A stretch of DNA of 64,000 bases, from the NCBI GenBank assembly GCA_001295865.1, contig LJHW01000017.1, forward strand, positions 1 to 64,000, written 5' to 3'. Position numbers and translations under genes: made by a program. This document shows positions 62,247-64,000 of this stretch, piece by piece. Origin of the DNA: a beta proteobacterium AAP65. GTDB taxonomy: Bacteria > Pseudomonadota > Gammaproteobacteria > Burkholderiales > Burkholderiaceae_C. The notes under the pieces were generated by a model, which saw nothing but the letters and a program-made list of their open reading frames with translations, made no database searches and was not told the origin of the DNA. Numbering within the stretch: the stretch's first letter is position 1; every line of letters begins with the position of its first letter.

Positions 62247-63923
62247 GTGAAAACCCCCGCACAACTCCTGGCCGAACACGGCCCCCGCGAAGCCATGGAA
62301 TACGACGTGGTCGTCGTCGGCGCCGGCCCCGGCGGCCTGGCCACGGCCATCCGGCTGAAGCAGCTCAACGCCGACCTCTCGGTGGTGGTGCTGGAAAAGG
62401 GCAGCGAACCGGGCGCGCACATCCTCTCGGGCGCGGTGATGGACCCGCGGGCGCTGACCGAACTCTTCCCCGACTGGAAGGAGCGCGGCGCGCCCTTGAA
62501 CCAGGCCGTGACGGGCGACGAGGTGCTCTTCCTCAGCGAAACGCAGCACACCACCACGCCCAACTGGCTGCTGCCGAGTTGCTTCCACAACGAAGGCATG
62601 TACGTCGTGCGCCTGGGCGCCGTGACCAAGTGGCTGGGCGAGCAGGCCGAGGCCCTGGGCGTCGAGATCTTCCCCGGCTTCACCGCGGCCGAGATCCTGT
62701 ACGACGAAAAAGGTGCCGTGCGCGGCGTGGCCACGGGCCACATGGGCATCGGCAAAGACGGCGAGCCCACGGGCGGCTTCCAGCTCGGCATGGAACTGCT
62801 GGGCAAATACACCGTGTTCGCCGAAGGCGCGCGCGGCCACCTGGGCAAGCAGCTGATCAGCCAGTTCCAGCTCGACAAGGGCCGCGACCCGCAGAGCTAC
62901 GCCCTGGGCGTCAAAGAGCTGTGGGAGATCCCGGCCGACAAGGCCAAGCCCGGCCTGGTGGTGCACACCGCCGGCTGGCCCATGGACGAGCACACCTACG
63001 GCGGCGGCTTCCTCTACCACCTGGAAGGCAACAAGGTCACCTTGGGCTTCGTCACCGGCCTCGACTACCAGAACCCCTGGATCAGCCCGTTCGAGGAGAT
63101 GCAGCGCTGGAAGCTGCACCCGGCCATCCGCCAACACCTGGAAGGCGGCAAGCGCATCGGCTACGGCGCACGCGCCATCACCGCCGGCGGTTTGCTGAGC
63201 CTGCCCAAGCTGGTGTTCCCGGGCGGTGCGCTGGTGGGCTGCGATGCCGGCACCTTGAACGCCGCGCGCATCAAGGGCAGCCATGCCGCCATCAAGACCG
63301 GCATGCTGGTGGCCGAGGCCATCCAGCCCGCGCTGGCCGCCGGCCGCAGCGCGGACGAGCTCACGGCCTACCCCGAAGCCTTCGAGAAGAGCTGGCTGTT
63401 CGAAGAACTGAACGCCAGCCGCAACTTCAAGCAGTGGTTCAAGCAGGGCAACACCGTGGGCACGGTGATGACGGGCATCGAGCAGTGGCTGCTGCCCAAG
63501 CTGGGCTTCAAGAGCCCGCCCTGGACCATCCACCGCAAGGCCGGCGACCACACACGCCTGCATGCGGCCAACCAGATCGCGCCGATCAAGTACCCCAAGC
63601 CCGACAACGTGCTGACTTTCGACCGCCTGAGCTCGGTCTTCCTCAGCAGCACGAACCACGAAGAGAACCAGCCCGCGCACCTGACGCTGAAGGATGCCAG
63701 CGTGCCGGTGGCCATCAACCTCGAGAAGTACGCCGGCCCCGAGGGCCGCTACTGCCCGGCCGGCGTCTACGAGTACGTGAAGAACACCGACGGCAGCGAC
63801 CGCCTGCAGATCAACGCGCAGAACTGCGTGCACTGCAAGACCTGCGACATCAAGGACCCGACGCAGAACATCGTCTGGGTCACGCCCGAGGGCGGTGGTG
63901 GCCCGAACTACGCCGGGATGTAA
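62247..63923 (+). CDS. Electron transfer flavoprotein-ubiquinone oxidoreductase
   Basis: A 558-residue membrane-associated flavo-iron-sulfur enzyme that passes electrons from ETF, reduced by acyl-CoA and amino-acid dehydrogenases, to ubiquinone. The FAD loop VVVVGAGPGGLATAIRL, SGAVMDPRALTELFP and GGFLYHLEGNKVTLGFVTGLDY are characteristic. The 4Fe-4S cysteines are at ~503 (CPAGVYE) and 527/530/533 (CVHCKTC), ending DPTQNIVWVTPEGGGGPNYAG. Start: GTG at 62247; an ATG at 62295, just before the FAD loop, would trim 16 residues. It links to fatty-acid oxidation. Confidence 0.95.
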   Translation: MKTPAQLLAEHGPREAMEYDVVVVGAGPGGLATAIRLKQLNADLSVVVLEKGSEPGAHILSGAVMDPRALTELFPDWKERGAPLNQAVTGDEVLFLSETQHTTTPNWLLPSCFHNEGMYVVRLGAVTKWLGEQAEALGVEIFPGFTAAEILYDEKGAVRGVATGHMGIGKDGEPTGGFQLGMELLGKYTVFAEGARGHLGKQLISQFQLDKGRDPQSYALGVKELWEIPADKAKPGLVVHTAGWPMDEHTYGGGFLYHLEGNKVTLGFVTGLDYQNPWISPFEEMQRWKLHPAIRQHLEGGKRIGYGARAITAGGLLSLPKLVFPGGALVGCDAGTLNAARIKGSHAAIKTGMLVAEAIQPALAAGRSADELTAYPEAFEKSWLFEELNASRNFKQWFKQGNTVGTVMTGIEQWLLPKLGFKSPPWTIHRKAGDHTRLHAANQIAPIKYPKPDNVLTFDRLSSVFLSSTNHEENQPAHLTLKDASVPVAINLEKYAGPEGRYCPAGVYEYVKNTDGSDRLQINAQNCVHCKTCDIKDPTQNIVWVTPEGGGGPNYAGM

Positions 63924-63940
63924 GGCCGGCGCCGCCGGCC
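63924..63940 (+). terminator. Possible hairpin after ETF-QO
   Basis: GGCCGGC pairs with GCCGGCC around a GCC loop immediately after the stop codon. It lacks a T-run, so termination is uncertain. Confidence 0.35.
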
Positions 63941-63950
63941 CGGGCGTGCG

Positions 63951-64000
63951 TTGAAGGCGATCTCGCTGCCGCGCCCCTCTTTCCGCCAGCTGCTGGTGGT
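63951..64000 (+). CDS. Possible start of next gene (partial, runs off right edge)
   Basis: A TTG at 63951 opens a frame reading LKAISLPRPSFRQLLVV to the window end. A short basic leader running into a hydrophobic start is what membrane sensor kinases often show, but sixteen codons cannot identify it. Confidence 0.3.
   Translation, partial: MKAISLPRPSFRQLLV

Overview
The window is a gene-dense, very GC-rich stretch of chromosome whose gene content points to a betaproteobacterium of the order Burkholderiales, probably the Rubrivivax/Leptothrix/Ideonella-like branch. The signs are EarP with an EF-P carrying Arg32, the hupB - tRNA-Val - ppiD order, glnA next to ntrBC, uvrC next to pgsA, and many ATGA/GTGA stop-start overlaps. 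The species assignment is inference. I see no insertion sequence, phage gene, CRISPR array, rRNA or origin.

Layout. 1-444 holds the start of a TonB-dependent receptor running off the left edge. 648-9241 is an arginine/cyanophycin utilisation cluster: a secreted cyanophycinase, a GATase-like AraC regulator (Pseudomonas ArgR type), two arginine succinyltransferase genes (one full length, one short), and a basic amino-acid ABC transporter in the order J-Q-M-O-P with an AstE/AspA-like hydrolase between permease and ATPase. An RpiB-like isomerase follows, then a symmetrical terminator facing tRNA-His. 10221-17100, all on the minus strand, carries tRNA-His, ppiD, tRNA-Val, hupB, an EamA permease, pgsA, a TonB-like lipoprotein and uvrC. 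17147-21891 (plus) carries earP, efp, a haem-dependent demethylase-like gene and mnmC.

21939-33205 is mixed housekeeping and catabolism: a small lysine-rich protein, rpiA, pyrD, ggt-scoB-scoA, a thioesterase, a PAS-LuxR regulator, a CsgG-like lipoprotein, a glutathione transferase, and a minus-strand run of a PLP enzyme, an acyl-CoA thioesterase, YceH and an SDR. 33313-37686 is a LolD/FtsX/AttH-like export trio. 37703-48992 carries a degenerate GGDEF protein, an MsbA-like exporter, thyA-folA, a 1098-residue PAS-GGDEF-EAL protein divergent from a 920-residue hybrid histidine kinase, and a BON lipoprotein.

49184-54808 has xth, then ntrC, ntrB and a DUF4124 gene, then glnA with a recognisable NtrC operator and sigma-54 promoter, so sensor, regulator and target lie together. 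55034-60321 is a compact six-gene minus-strand run (CinA-type protein, EI24 protein, sterol desaturase family protein, deacetylase, beta-propeller, AIM24 protein). A diguanylate cyclase, crcB and ETF-ubiquinone oxidoreductase follow, and the last 50 bases may start another gene.

Nitrogen is the main theme. The left cluster would release, import and begin degrading arginine-rich polymer or free arginine, and the right cluster senses nitrogen and assimilates ammonium. Three or four c-di-GMP-type proteins and two large PAS sensors suggest a strongly environment-responsive lifestyle. I found no obviously new defence or mobile system. The points most worth following are the arginine cluster with its uneven succinyltransferase pair, an MnmC whose methyltransferase half has lost its signature motif, and several families of unclear role.
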